Shown: positions 35,762 through 45,400, numbered from the stretch's first letter. The stretch: DNA of 64,000 nucleotides from an uncultured Oscillibacter sp. (GCA_910577405.1 CAJTMG010000018.1:7938-71937); one strand, 5' to 3'. Translations and numbers: made by a program. The notes: generated by a model from the sequence alone, not told the origin.

Positions 35762-37087
35762 ATGGAACTGCCGAAATTTGTCGCCAATGTGCTGAAGCAT
35801 CTGGAAGAGGCGGGGCATGAAGCCTGGTGTGTAGGCGGCTGCGTGCGGGACAGTCTTATGGGGCGGGAGCCGGGGGACTGGGACGTGACCACCAGCGCCC
35901 TGCCGGAGGAGACCATGGCTATATTCAAGGGCCGGGCCTTTCCCACGGGACTGCGGCACGGGACCGTTACCGTCCGGAGCGGGGCGGATACTTCAGTGGA
36001 GGTCACGACCTACCGGGTGGACGGCGTTTACCGGGACCACAGGCGGCCGGAATCGGTGTCCTTCACCCGTTCTCTGGAGGAGGACCTGGCCCGGAGAGAC
36101 TTTACAGTAAACGCCATGGCCTTCAATATACAGGGGGAGCTCCGGGACCCCTTCGGCGGGCGGCAGGATCTGACGGACGGGGTTCTGCGGTGCGTGGGGG
36201 ACCCGGACCGGCGTTTTCAGGAGGACGCTCTGCGGATTCTCCGGGGAATGCGTTTTGCGGCCGTCCTGGGGCTGGATGAGGAATACGAGACAGACTGCGC
36301 CATGGACCGGAACGCGGGGCTTTTGCGGGACATTGCGCCGGAACGGATACAAATTGAACTGACAAAGCTGCTCTGCGGCAAAAACGCGGGCTGGGTTCTG
36401 GAAAACCATCCGCAGATTGTCGGGGTCTTCTGGCCTGAGATTCTGCCTATGATCGACTTTGACCAGCGGAACGTCCACCACTGCCACGACGTTTGGCGGC
36501 ACAGTCTTGCGGCCTTGATGAACACGCCGCCCTTCCCGGAACTGCGGACCGCCGCCCTTCTGCACGACATCGGCAAACCCGCCAGCTTCACCCTGGACGA
36601 AAACGGCGTGGGGCATTTCTACGGCCATGGGAAAGTCAGCACAGCCCTTGCGGACGATATGCTGCGGCGGCTGAAATTCTCCAATGCTTTCCGGGAACGG
36701 ACCGTGCGGCTGATCGAGTGGCACGACCGGGAAATTCCAAGAACAGACAAGGGCGTCCGGCGTGCGCTGCGGGCGTTGGGGGAGGAAGAACTGCGCCTGC
36801 TGCTGGATCTGAAACGGGCGGATAATCTGGCGCAGGCGTCGGCGTACCATGGGCGTCAGGCGGAGATTCAGCTTGCGGAGGAAATCCTGGACCGCCTGAT
36901 AGAGGAAGACGCCTGTTTTTCCCTGAAGCAATTGGCGGTGAATGGGGAGGACCTGAAAGCGCTGGGATTGAAGGGTCCCGCTATAGGACGGGCGTTAGAG
37001 CGTCTGCTGAACCTGGTGGTCGACGGCGGTCTGCTCAATGAACGGGATGTTCTCTTGGAGGCTTTACAGAAAAAAGAATCGGGCTGA
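35762..37087 (+). CDS. cca: CCA tRNA nucleotidyltransferase
   Basis: A 441-residue class II CCA-adding enzyme that builds or repairs the 3' CCA of tRNAs. The catalytic head has VGGCVRDSLMGREPGDWDVT (metal-binding GDWD) and RRDFTVNAMAFN; neck and body follow (RIQIELTKLL); residues about 245-330 carry an HD domain (LLHDIGKPASF) as in bacterial forms of this length. ATG follows GAAGGAGG. The neighbouring tRNA at 49857 already encodes CCA, so the enzyme may act mainly in repair. Confidence 0.95.
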   Translation: MELPKFVANVLKHLEEAGHEAWCVGGCVRDSLMGREPGDWDVTTSALPEETMAIFKGRAFPTGLRHGTVTVRSGADTSVEVTTYRVDGVYRDHRRPESVSFTRSLEEDLARRDFTVNAMAFNIQGELRDPFGGRQDLTDGVLRCVGDPDRRFQEDALRILRGMRFAAVLGLDEEYETDCAMDRNAGLLRDIAPERIQIELTKLLCGKNAGWVLENHPQIVGVFWPEILPMIDFDQRNVHHCHDVWRHSLAALMNTPPFPELRTAALLHDIGKPASFTLDENGVGHFYGHGKVSTALADDMLRRLKFSNAFRERTVRLIEWHDREIPRTDKGVRRALRALGEEELRLLLDLKRADNLAQASAYHGRQAEIQLAEEILDRLIEEDACFSLKQLAVNGEDLKALGLKGPAIGRALERLLNLVVDGGLLNERDVLLEALQKKESG

Positions 37088-37144
37088 CGGGGATTCAAAA
37101 CGCTATCCGGCAGTTCCCAAACTTCCTGATTTGCGCGCAAAATA

Positions 37145-37186
37145 AAGGACCGTCTGCCAGTTTTATCCGGTAGACGGTCCTTTTTT
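37145..37186 (+). terminator. Bidirectional terminator after cca
   Basis: AAGGACCGTCTGCC (37145-37158) and GGTAGACGGTCCTT (37169-37182) form a long stem with TTTTTT on the plus side and A-rich sequence on the other, serving both cca and the kinase gene facing it. Confidence 0.9.
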
Positions 37187-37226
37187 ATTCAAATGGCGCG
37201 ATCTTCCCAAAAACGGTTTCTCTCAG

Positions 37227-39446
37227 TCAAACAGAGCGCGATAGATGCTTTTTTAACTTGCTGGCAACCACATGAATATCAATCGGTTTTGCCAGATGGT
37301 CATTCATGCCGCAGGCCAGGCACCTTTGGATATCCTCCGAAAACGCGTCGGCAGTCATGGCGATGATTGGAAGATCCGCGTCCGCCCGCTCCAGACCCCG
37401 GATGGCCGCGGTCGCCTCATACCCGTCCATAACCGGCATCCGCACATCCATAATAATCGCGTCATAGTACCCCACCGGAGATTTCCTGAATTTCCCCAAA
37501 CAGATCTCCCCGTTTTCAGCCCAGTCCAATTCCAGTTCAAGGGCGGAGAGCAGTTCTCTTGCTACTTCCCAGTTAAGCTCGTTGTCCTCCGCCAATAGAA
37601 TGTGCTTTCCTTTCAGCGACATATCGCCCGTTCTTTCAGTGTCTTCTGCCTGCGATTTGGCGCCATCGCTTACAGCCGCCCTTTCCAGATCAAGCACGAC
37701 ATGGAACTCGCTGCCCTGGCCCTGTTCGCTGCGGACGGAAATCGTTCCATCCATGGCGTCCACAATACACTTGGTGATTGTCATGCCCAGCCCGGAGCCT
37801 TCGGTCTTCCGGACCCGGGTGTTATCCTCCCGGCTGAAGGACTCAAATATGACCTTCTGATACTCCTTCGACATACCAATGCCCGTATCGCTCACCAGAA
37901 AATGGGTGCGGACCCGGGAGGTGTTCTCCGGCAGCGCTTCCTGATACACGATCATCTGAACGGCGCCCTTCTCCGGGGTGAATTTGACGGCGTTCCCCAG
38001 CAGATTGATCAGCACCTGATTCAGCCGCACGCCGTCGCAATACACATTGTCCGAAAGAATCTCCCGGGCGGACACAATGAACTGCTGATTTTTCGCCGCA
38101 ACCTGGGGCTGCATGATATTAACAATATTTTCCATCGCCTCTTTCAGCGATATCGGTTCTACATTCAGGGTCATTTTGCCGCTTTCTATCTTGGAGATAT
38201 CCAGCACGTCGTTAATCAGCCCCAGCAAATGCCTGCTGGACAGCGCAATCTTACTCAAGTAATCCTGCACCTGCTCCGGGTTGCCAATATTATCCAGGGC
38301 CAAGGAGGTCATACCAATAATAGCATTCATGGGTGTGCGGATATCATGGCTCATGCTGGACAGAAAATCCTGTTTTGCCATGTTCGCCTGTTCCGCCTCT
38401 TTCTGCGCCTGTTCTGCCTCTTTCTGCGCCTGTTCTGCGGTTTTCCGTGCCGCGTCCATCTCTGCGTTCATACATTTCAATTCAGATACCTGGCCCCTGA
38501 ACAGTTTTAGGTACTGGAAGAAAATATAGAGGAGCATAGCGATCACTGCAAAGGAGGCGGCGTAGACAATAGCAAGCCACTGGCTCCCCATGCCTGAAAT
38601 TGCCTCATCCAGGCCCTCGAAGGGGAGGACCGTTACCAGATACCACTCGCAGTAAGGGAGGCAGGTGCAGTATATATGACGGCGCGAGTCACCGATTTTC
38701 AGAATGACCGAGTAATCTTCCCCGGCGTTCATGGCGGTTTTCAGCTGTTCGATGCAGGCGGCCGCATCCATATCCTGCCCATCAATGATGCTGGCAAGCC
38801 GGTCAAAATAATTTTCGTAGGCATCCCCCTCGCTTCCGACGACATAGCTGCCATCCTTCCGGATCACAAAGGAATAGCTCAGCGACTCGTCCGAATCCAG
38901 GAACAAGACCTCGTTCATATATTTAGTGGAGAGTCCCACCACCAGCGCAAGGCTTCCGCTGCCGTCAGACATAGGGTATTCGCAGGGGACGCCGAAGAGA
39001 ATCACGCCATCGCCGCTGCTTCCGACTGCGGAGGCTGCTTTGCGCTCCCCGTTCCGAAGGCTCTCCAAAAAAGGCCCCGGGTGGTTGAGTTCCACAGGAT
39101 CGCCGAAAATCATCTCAATTTCACCATCGGGCGAATACAGGGCGGCGCACAAAAAATGCCTTGCTCTCGCGCCGTATTCGATCTCCTCTTTTGTGCCATA
39201 ACCGGAATCCCCTGCCGCAATGTGCGCGATGGACTCCGCCATGGTCAGACGGAGCTCAATAATCGTCTCAAAATGCAGCGATACCTGCTCGTTCATTCCG
39301 GACATATACTCGGTGCCGATTCCTTCGATTGTTTTTTCGCTCATTTTATGAATGGAGCGTCCAAGAAGGGAAAACACGGAAATCGTGAGACAAATAATCA
39401 CCGCGATGCTGATTTTCAAAGAACGCGGCAAAGTCTTGTTTTTCAT
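37227..39446 (-). CDS. Hybrid sensor histidine kinase with extracytoplasmic Cache sensor
   Basis: A 739-residue membrane kinase. Segments: TM1 about 10-30, extracytoplasmic Cache-like sensor to about 290, TM2 (LAIVYAASFAVIAMLLYIFF), a coiled coil of repeated QKEAEQA units, HisKA with MSHDIRTPMNAI, HATPase with NLLGNAVKFTPEKG, SDTGIGMSKEY and GSGLGMTITK, and a C-terminal receiver (HILLAEDNELN, Asp in IIMDVRMPVMDGYEA, Lys in HLAKPID). No separate response regulator or Hpt gene is adjacent. It lies beside a second hybrid kinase on the same strand, spaced 65 bp. Confidence 0.94.
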   Translation of the reverse strand: MKNKTLPRSLKISIAVIICLTISVFSLLGRSIHKMSEKTIEGIGTEYMSGMNEQVSLHFETIIELRLTMAESIAHIAAGDSGYGTKEEIEYGARARHFLCAALYSPDGEIEMIFGDPVELNHPGPFLESLRNGERKAASAVGSSGDGVILFGVPCEYPMSDGSGSLALVVGLSTKYMNEVLFLDSDESLSYSFVIRKDGSYVVGSEGDAYENYFDRLASIIDGQDMDAAACIEQLKTAMNAGEDYSVILKIGDSRRHIYCTCLPYCEWYLVTVLPFEGLDEAISGMGSQWLAIVYAASFAVIAMLLYIFFQYLKLFRGQVSELKCMNAEMDAARKTAEQAQKEAEQAQKEAEQANMAKQDFLSSMSHDIRTPMNAIIGMTSLALDNIGNPEQVQDYLSKIALSSRHLLGLINDVLDISKIESGKMTLNVEPISLKEAMENIVNIMQPQVAAKNQQFIVSAREILSDNVYCDGVRLNQVLINLLGNAVKFTPEKGAVQMIVYQEALPENTSRVRTHFLVSDTGIGMSKEYQKVIFESFSREDNTRVRKTEGSGLGMTITKCIVDAMDGTISVRSEQGQGSEFHVVLDLERAAVSDGAKSQAEDTERTGDMSLKGKHILLAEDNELNWEVARELLSALELELDWAENGEICLGKFRKSPVGYYDAIIMDVRMPVMDGYEATAAIRGLERADADLPIIAMTADAFSEDIQRCLACGMNDHLAKPIDIHVVASKLKKHLSRSV
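38386..38448 (-). repeat. 21-bp tandem repeat encoding QKEAEQA heptads
   Basis: Three consecutive 21-bp units within the hybrid kinase gene encode the heptad-like repeat in the coiled coil between TM2 and the dimerisation helix. Unit-number change would lengthen the signalling helix by whole heptads without shifting frame. Confidence 0.8.
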
Positions 39447-39511
39447 ACTTTTTTATCTCCACAGTTTTTCAGTATTAAAAATTGTCTGGTTCTCATACGT
39501 CTGCGGCTCCG

Positions 39512-41692
39512 TCACCGTTTCAGCCGGCACATAACCTGAAACATTCTGCGGATATCCACCGGCTTTGCCAAATGGGAATTCATCCCGGCGTCCCTTGACA
39601 GCGCGACGTCCTCTTCAAACGCGTTTGCCGACAGCGCGATGATGGGAACAGATTTCGCGTCCGCCCGGTCCAGGCTGCGAATCACCCGGGCCGCCTCATA
39701 CCCGCTCATAACCGGCATCATCAAATCCATCAAAATGCAGTCAAACGAACCCAGGGCGGATACTTCAAACGCGTCTACGGCGGCTTTCCCGTTATTTGCA
39801 GTTGTGACCTCCGCGCCCGCTTCCCTGAGAATGTATTCTACGATCTCACAGTTGATCTGGTTGTCCTCCGCCAGAAGAACATTCATCCCGGCAACGCTGT
39901 TCTGTACATCCAGCTCCTCATCCTCAGACTGGCCGCTTTGTGTTTCGTCCACCCGGATGGGCAGGATAATCTGAACCACGCTCCCCATGCCCAGCCGGCT
40001 GTTGATCGTGACTGTTCCCCGCATCTGGTCCACCAATTTTTTTACGATGGACATACCAAGTCCGGCGCCGTTGTAATTGGTCCTCGCGTCCGGATGCTCC
40101 TGGGTAAACGGCTCGAAAATATGTGATTTGAAGTCTTCCCCGATGCCGATTCCGGTGTCTTCGATCAAAAAACGACAGCTTGCGGTCCCATTGCGGAAAG
40201 CGGTTTCCTCTGCCCGGACGAATACAGAGCCATGAGGCCGGTTATATTTGAGCGCGTTGTCAATGACACTCATCAGAATCTTCCTTAAGTAAAGCGGGTT
40301 TCCGATCACCCTTCTGTGCCGCAGGCCGGACATCTCCAGCTCCAGCAGAACGGACTGATCCTCCGCCTGGGGGGACAAAACCGTAATGCAGTCTTCCAGC
40401 ACGGCGCAGAGGTCATAGGGCTCCTCCACCGACGCTGGCCGCCCGCTCTCCAGCCTGCTCACCTGAAGGACGTCGTTCACCAGAGACAGCAGATGCTCCG
40501 CCGATACACGGATTTTCTTCCAGCAGTCCCTCTGCCGTTCTGGATCGTCCTGACTTTTTTCCAGGATGGTCAGCATTCCGAGAATCCCGTTGATGGGCGT
40601 GCGGAGATCATGGGACATATGGGAGAGAAACTCGCTTTTTGCCGAATTCGCCTGTCTCACCCGCTCCAGAAGATCCATGATGGACTGTTCCTGTTTTTTC
40701 CTTGTCACCATGGTTTCTGTGATGTCCTGATGGTATCCGTTCAGGCACTCGCCCGGCTTTTGAAAGGTCTTGTCCGGCACGCCGCCGCAGCGAACATAGA
40801 TTTTCCCCAGCTTTGGATGACTCCATGGGTAGATCACCTCGGACCGTCCGGTTTTCAGAATTTCCTGTACAGATTCCTGAACCATTGCCACATAGTCCGG
40901 CTCGATGCGCTCAAACCAATGCTGGTAGCACGCCTCCGGCCCGATATCATCCGACACGCCCAGAAGAATCCGCATAGTCCGGTCCGCGTACATCCTTGGC
41001 GGGCAGTTCTCCTCCAGCTCAATGGTCCAGATGCCGGTCCTGGCGCCCTCCAGAATGCCCTCCAGACTCTGTCTCCCCTCCAGATAGCTCCGCTTTTGCA
41101 GCTCCCGGAACAGATTGCGCCGCTTCAGGGAAGACACGATAAAATACGCCGCTGTCTGGAGCATATTCGACGCGTATGCCAGCGATTTCACAGGAGGATT
41201 GTCCACGCCATAAAAGCCGATGATCTTTTTCCCGTCATACAGAGGGACCACCACAAGAGAATGAATGCCCTGACGCTTCAGATTCTCGTACTGAAGCGGC
41301 TCTGACTCCCGGATGCTCTCTATATCCTCAATGACGATATGCCCGCCGACGCTGAAATTCCGATACCAGCCGGCGCACACCTCCGGAGGAACGTTTTGAA
41401 GATTTTCCTGTTCCGGCTCTACCCCGTCCGCCACCCACTCATAGGTATTATCATCGCCGCCGGACTTGTTCTGCTCAAAAATATAGGTCCGCTCTCCGTT
41501 CAGCGCCTTTCCCAGATGCTCCAGCAGCACCCCAAGGGATTGATCCGGCGTCTCCTCCAGCAAAGCCACGCGAAGGCCCTCGTTAATGATTGCCTCCAGG
41601 TTTTGCACGCTCCGCATACCGCTGTGCTGCTCGTGGGTCTCCGTGAGCGGAATATCTTCTCCGTCCAGTAAAAGATCCCCTGTGTAATCCAT
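39512..41692 (-). CDS. Hybrid histidine kinase with GAF and PAS domains
   Basis: A 726-residue soluble kinase: GAF domain about residues 15-190 (HSLVVVPLYDGKKIIGFYGV), PAS about 205-330 (LEGARTGIWTIEL; RPS-like end GYHQDITETM), HisKA with MSHDLRTPINGILGML, HATPase (VIDNALKYNRPHGS, EDTGIGIGEDF, GAGLGMSIVKKL), receiver with LLAEDNQIN and LMDLMMPVMSGYEA and HLAKPVD. No membrane segment. ATG at 41692 follows GGAGGG. With the kinase at 37227 it forms an orphan two-kinase block. Confidence 0.93.
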   Translation of the reverse strand: MDYTGDLLLDGEDIPLTETHEQHSGMRSVQNLEAIINEGLRVALLEETPDQSLGVLLEHLGKALNGERTYIFEQNKSGGDDNTYEWVADGVEPEQENLQNVPPEVCAGWYRNFSVGGHIVIEDIESIRESEPLQYENLKRQGIHSLVVVPLYDGKKIIGFYGVDNPPVKSLAYASNMLQTAAYFIVSSLKRRNLFRELQKRSYLEGRQSLEGILEGARTGIWTIELEENCPPRMYADRTMRILLGVSDDIGPEACYQHWFERIEPDYVAMVQESVQEILKTGRSEVIYPWSHPKLGKIYVRCGGVPDKTFQKPGECLNGYHQDITETMVTRKKQEQSIMDLLERVRQANSAKSEFLSHMSHDLRTPINGILGMLTILEKSQDDPERQRDCWKKIRVSAEHLLSLVNDVLQVSRLESGRPASVEEPYDLCAVLEDCITVLSPQAEDQSVLLELEMSGLRHRRVIGNPLYLRKILMSVIDNALKYNRPHGSVFVRAEETAFRNGTASCRFLIEDTGIGIGEDFKSHIFEPFTQEHPDARTNYNGAGLGMSIVKKLVDQMRGTVTINSRLGMGSVVQIILPIRVDETQSGQSEDEELDVQNSVAGMNVLLAEDNQINCEIVEYILREAGAEVTTANNGKAAVDAFEVSALGSFDCILMDLMMPVMSGYEAARVIRSLDRADAKSVPIIALSANAFEEDVALSRDAGMNSHLAKPVDIRRMFQVMCRLKR

Positions 41693-41951
41693 ATGCCTGC
41701 CCTCCGCTGCAAAAGTTAAAAAGTCTTTGCCATAATACCATATGCGCCCAATTCCGTCAATAATAAGAAACAAAAGTTATGTACGGCGGCGTGAATAAAA
41801 AATGCTTCCCATAGCAGGCAATTTATGTTATAGTAATCACAAAGTCTATCCGCCGTCAGCCCGGGCACAGCGAGCAGTCCTGACTGATGGCGCGAGCGGC
41901 TTTTCTTGCAGCCCATTGACGAAAAACATCCAGAAAAGGAGCGACAGGATC

Positions 41952-43991
41952 ATGACGGGAAAGCGAGCGCACGCCTTAGCAGGACAAGGGAGAAAAATGA
42001 GTCTGAACAGGCGGATATTGCGCAATACCATACTTAATATTCTGGTTTTGGTAATCATATGCTGCGTAATTATGGCCATGTCCCTACAGTCGCTGGCTAA
42101 CAGTATATTGTTGGACAGCCTTCAGCCCATGGCCCGGCAGTCAGCCAAGACAGTGGAGGCCAATCTCCATATGCTGGCCGACCGCATGATGACCATTGCC
42201 AGCGATCCCCGGATGAATACAGTAACCGTTCCCGGCCTGGACGAAGCGCAGACACCCCGCCCGGACGCCGCCGCAACCAGCGCAAACCGATTGGCTGTGC
42301 TGGAGGAGGCCGCGGAGGTCTATGAGCTTTATACCATTGCCCTGTATGACCTGGACGGGCGTCTGGTGCAGCGGACCGGCAGCGCCCCGGAAAATCTGGA
42401 AGGCAGTTTTTTCGACCTTTTGAAGGAAACAGACAACCTGACCATTGATTCCTCCACGATTTTCCAGGACAAGCTGGGCGTTATAATGGGAATGCCGGTG
42501 AAGGAAAACGGTGAGACTTCCCTTTATGTAATGGGCGTCTATAAATATGACCTGCTGAACGATGTAATCAGCAGCATCAATTTGGGCAGAAGCGGCATGG
42601 CCTATATGGTCAGTCAGGAGGGCGCCGTCACTGGCCATCCCGACCAGTCTCTGGTTCTCAATCGCAGTTCGCTGGTTCAGCTCAGCGGCGGCAATGCGGA
42701 TGCGGTGGAACGGGTGACCACCGGAGAGACGGGAGCTGTGGAATTTTCCATCAACGGCGAAAAGATGCTGGTGGCCTTCTCACCCATCCGGGGGGTTCAG
42801 TGGTCGCTGGTCATTCAGATCCCCAAGTCGGATTACAGCCACTTTATCAACGGGGCTATGATGATCTCCATCGTCGCCGCCCTGTCTGGCCTTTTGGTTT
42901 CTGTGCTGCTGATTCTGCGGTTCGCCCGTTCCATCTCCTGCCCGGTGAAGCAGGTGACAGAACGGATGGTGGCCCTTTCCAACGGGGATCTGCATACAGA
43001 GGTGCTCTCCGTCGGCACCGGAGATGAACTGGAGGTTATGACACAGACCCTGGACGACACGTTGGAGAGCGTAAACCGGTACATATCCGATATCCAGCAG
43101 GTATTGACCCGTATCGCGGATGGTGATCTGCGTACCGGTCCCCAGGTGGAGTATAAGGGGGATTTTGCGCTGATCCGCAGCAGCCTGCACACAATCACCC
43201 ATTCCATGAACGAAACCCTTCTTGGATTCCGCGCTGCCGCAGATCGGCTTACCACAATGGCAGAGCAGCTGAGCGGCCAGTCTGCACAACTGCACCAAGC
43301 GTCCCTGAAGCAGAATCAGTCCGCCGGGGAGCTGGTCCGCGAGGTGGGCCGCGTAAAAGACCGGCTGGACAATGTGGCGGACAGCAGCGGTCAGACCCGT
43401 TCCCAGACAGAGGAGATCGCCCGCCGCATTCAAAACGCCAATGACCAGATGGCCGCCTTGTCCTCCGCTATGGATGACATCAGCGCCAACGCACAGCAGA
43501 TTACCAAAATCGCAAAGGACATTGAGGATATCGCCTTCCAGACCAATATCCTCTCCCTCAACGCCTCTGTGGAAGCGGCCCGGGCTGGAGCTTCCGGAAA
43601 GGGCTTCGCGGTTGTGGCCAATGAGGTAAAGCAGCTGGCGGCAAAAAGCGCTGAGGCCGCACAGAGAGCAACTGCTATGGTCAACAATACAAAGGCAATC
43701 ATTCAGACCGGCGTGGTGCTGACCGCAGATACTGCCGGCTCCCTCCAGGCGATTTCCGACGTTTCCACACAGATCAGCGCCATCTCCGATCAGCTGGCGG
43801 CGGCGGTGCAGGGACAGGCGCTCGCCCTGACCGCAATGGAAGAACGGATTGCCTCCATCTCCGCAATCGCAGACCGCAACCTGCAAAACGCCGGTGAAAC
43901 GGAGCAGTCCAGCGGCTCTCTGGCCAAAGAAGCCGAGGCGCTTCAAGCCCAGGTGCAGAAATTTATTTTAAAGGAGAAGTGCGACAGATGA
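41952..43991 (+). CDS. Methyl-accepting chemotaxis protein
   Basis: A 679-residue chemoreceptor. TM1 (about 22-45), an extracytoplasmic Cache sensor (LGRSGMAYMVSQEGAV), TM2 (MISIVAALSGLLVSVLLILRF, about 298), HAMP, then a full cytoplasmic hairpin with the CheA/CheW tip EDIAFQTNILSLNASVEAARAG and FAVVANEVKQLA. ATG at 41952 follows AAAAGGAG; a second ATG at 41997 is possible. The last four bases overlap the FMN-binding lipoprotein start, coupling translation. It is intact, unlike the receptor at 8958. Confidence 0.94.
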   Translation: MTGKRAHALAGQGRKMSLNRRILRNTILNILVLVIICCVIMAMSLQSLANSILLDSLQPMARQSAKTVEANLHMLADRMMTIASDPRMNTVTVPGLDEAQTPRPDAAATSANRLAVLEEAAEVYELYTIALYDLDGRLVQRTGSAPENLEGSFFDLLKETDNLTIDSSTIFQDKLGVIMGMPVKENGETSLYVMGVYKYDLLNDVISSINLGRSGMAYMVSQEGAVTGHPDQSLVLNRSSLVQLSGGNADAVERVTTGETGAVEFSINGEKMLVAFSPIRGVQWSLVIQIPKSDYSHFINGAMMISIVAALSGLLVSVLLILRFARSISCPVKQVTERMVALSNGDLHTEVLSVGTGDELEVMTQTLDDTLESVNRYISDIQQVLTRIADGDLRTGPQVEYKGDFALIRSSLHTITHSMNETLLGFRAAADRLTTMAEQLSGQSAQLHQASLKQNQSAGELVREVGRVKDRLDNVADSSGQTRSQTEEIARRIQNANDQMAALSSAMDDISANAQQITKIAKDIEDIAFQTNILSLNASVEAARAGASGKGFAVVANEVKQLAAKSAEAAQRATAMVNNTKAIIQTGVVLTADTAGSLQAISDVSTQISAISDQLAAAVQGQALALTAMEERIASISAIADRNLQNAGETEQSSGSLAKEAEALQAQVQKFILKEKCDR

Positions 43992-44431
43992 AACGGATGA
44001 TTGCCATACTTTTCAGCCTGCTTCTGATGGCGCCCCTGCTGACAGCCTGCGGAAATCAAAATGGGTTCCAGGATGGATATTATACCGCCCAGGCAGCAGA
44101 ATTCAGCCACGGTTGGAGAGAATATATTACGATTCTGGTAAAGGGCGGAAGCATCGTCTCTGTGGAGTATAACGCGGAAAACGCCAGCGGGTTTATCAAA
44201 AGCTGGGACAACTCTTATATGCAGACCATGCTCCATACCAACGGGACCTATCCCAATGAGTATACCAGATATTACGCAAAGCAGCTTCTGGAACAACAAG
44301 GCGAGGGCAGTATTGACGCAGTCACCGGGGCGTCCTCTTCCCATGCCTCCTTTCAGATTCTGGCCCAGGCTGTCCTGGAACAGGCCCGGAAGGGAGATTC
44401 CAGTATCGTGATTGCGGATACAGCCCATTGA
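43988..44431 (+). CDS. FMN-binding domain lipoprotein
   Basis: A 147-residue lipoprotein (signal KRMIAILFSLLLMAP, lipobox LTAC) with an FMN-binding domain of the RnfG/NqrC/PplA type. The flavinylation motif D-x2-TGAS-x-S appears as SIDAVTGASSSHAS near residue 115, where ApbE would attach FMN to a Ser/Thr. Start chosen as ATG 43988 (AAGGAG 11 nt before), forming ATGA with the chemoreceptor stop. A flavoprotein at the outer membrane face linked to a chemoreceptor suggests a redox role; this is inference. Confidence 0.88.
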   Translation: MKRMIAILFSLLLMAPLLTACGNQNGFQDGYYTAQAAEFSHGWREYITILVKGGSIVSVEYNAENASGFIKSWDNSYMQTMLHTNGTYPNEYTRYYAKQLLEQQGEGSIDAVTGASSSHASFQILAQAVLEQARKGDSSIVIADTAH

Positions 44432-44849
44432 GAACCGCTGAATTGATATAAAGCTCTCTATGGCCGGTTTGACTGTCCTTGTAACCGTGCGGCCTATGGG
44501 AAAGCTGCCGGGATAAGCAATTGTTTGGTATATAATAGATAATGCAGGCTTTCTGTCCTGATTGAGACAGACGGCCTGCATTATGAAATAGATCCTTATG
44601 CCTGCAAGAAGCTCTCGGAAAAGTGGTTTGAGGCGCTGTCCGGCAAATAAAACACCAGGGTCCTGCAAGCGGACGTGGCTGAGATCACCGGAAAGGCGGC
44701 GAGAGTGACCAGGGCCAAGAAGATGCAGGCAGACTATATGTAAACCGCTTTTTATATCCTTTTTGTATATTGATCTGATTATATAGCTTTCTGTATATTG
44801 CTGCTTCGCCCGCACAGCAGCAGGGAAATGCAAAAAATATCTCTGAATC
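44432..44849. other. Intergenic stretch with hairpin and relic frame
   Basis: An inverted repeat, AATGCAGGC (44541-44549) with GCCTGCATT (44574-44582), is preceded by TATAAT (44531-44536). The same region reads as a frame including ETDGLHYEIDPYACKKLSEK, stops at TAA and continues in frame to QADYM with a stop at about 44743. It looks like a decayed small gene of unknown family. Confidence 0.4.
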
Positions 44850-45113
44850 TCATATGATCCATTGGGTCAGGAGGAGAAGGATAAAGCCCGGGAGTCCCAG
44901 GATGCCGATCACAAGGGCGTTCCAGAGATTGAGGCCCAGCGAAAACCCGGCGGCGGCTGGCAGAAGACTGAATGCCCAGAGCGCCAGAAAACCCAGGAGC
45001 GTATTGACCAGGAGCTTCAGCGCCAGTTTGAGAGGGGCGCTGAAGACCCGGAGGAGTGCGATGATAAAAAAGCCAGCCAGAAGCGCGGCAATGATTTTCT
45101 GATTCAGGTCCAT
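44850..45113 (-). CDS. bofA: Pro-sigmaK processing inhibitor BofA family protein
   Basis: An 87-residue, almost wholly hydrophobic protein with three membrane segments, including LLGFLALWAFSLLPAAAGFS and NALVIGILGLPGFILLLL, typical of BofA. BofA restrains the SpoIVFB protease during sporulation in Bacillus; clostridial homologues have the same shape. It directly follows the yaaL-like gene with a 10-bp overlap, the same order as in Bacillus. Supports a spore-forming host. Confidence 0.88.
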   Translation of the reverse strand: MDLNQKIIAALLAGFFIIALLRVFSAPLKLALKLLVNTLLGFLALWAFSLLPAAAGFSLGLNLWNALVIGILGLPGFILLLLTQWII

Positions 45114-45400
45114 GCGGCGTCCTCAAGGGAAACAGCGGCGATGACCTCCGGGGCCTTCCGGGTTCTTTTCGCGGTCTGTTCAGCGCCGGCGCGTTCCTTG
45201 ATGGCCCGAAGAAGATAGTTGCAGCGGGCTTTCACGGCGCTGATCTGATAGATGCAGGATTCTACCAGTTCCGGGTCCACGGCTTGGTCAAACTGGCGGT
45301 AGGCAAGGGAAAGCTCGCCCTGGGCCTGCTGAAGTTCGTCTTTCAGGGCGGAGAGCTCCGGGTTTTGATTGGTCTTCCGGGAGAAAAGAACGGTTTTCAT
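45104..45400 (-). CDS. yaaL: DUF2508 family protein (YaaL-like)
   Basis: A 98-residue protein with the DUF2508 pattern: ELSALKDELQQAQGELSLAY, a conserved DQAVDPELVESCIYQI centre and CNYLLRAIKE end. Function unknown; in Bacillus yaaL sits next to bofA, as here. ATG follows GGAGGG. The long C-terminal tail after residue 75 is variable. Confidence 0.87.
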   Translation of the reverse strand: MKTVLFSRKTNQNPELSALKDELQQAQGELSLAYRQFDQAVDPELVESCIYQISAVKARCNYLLRAIKERAGAEQTAKRTRKAPEVIAAVSLEDAAWT

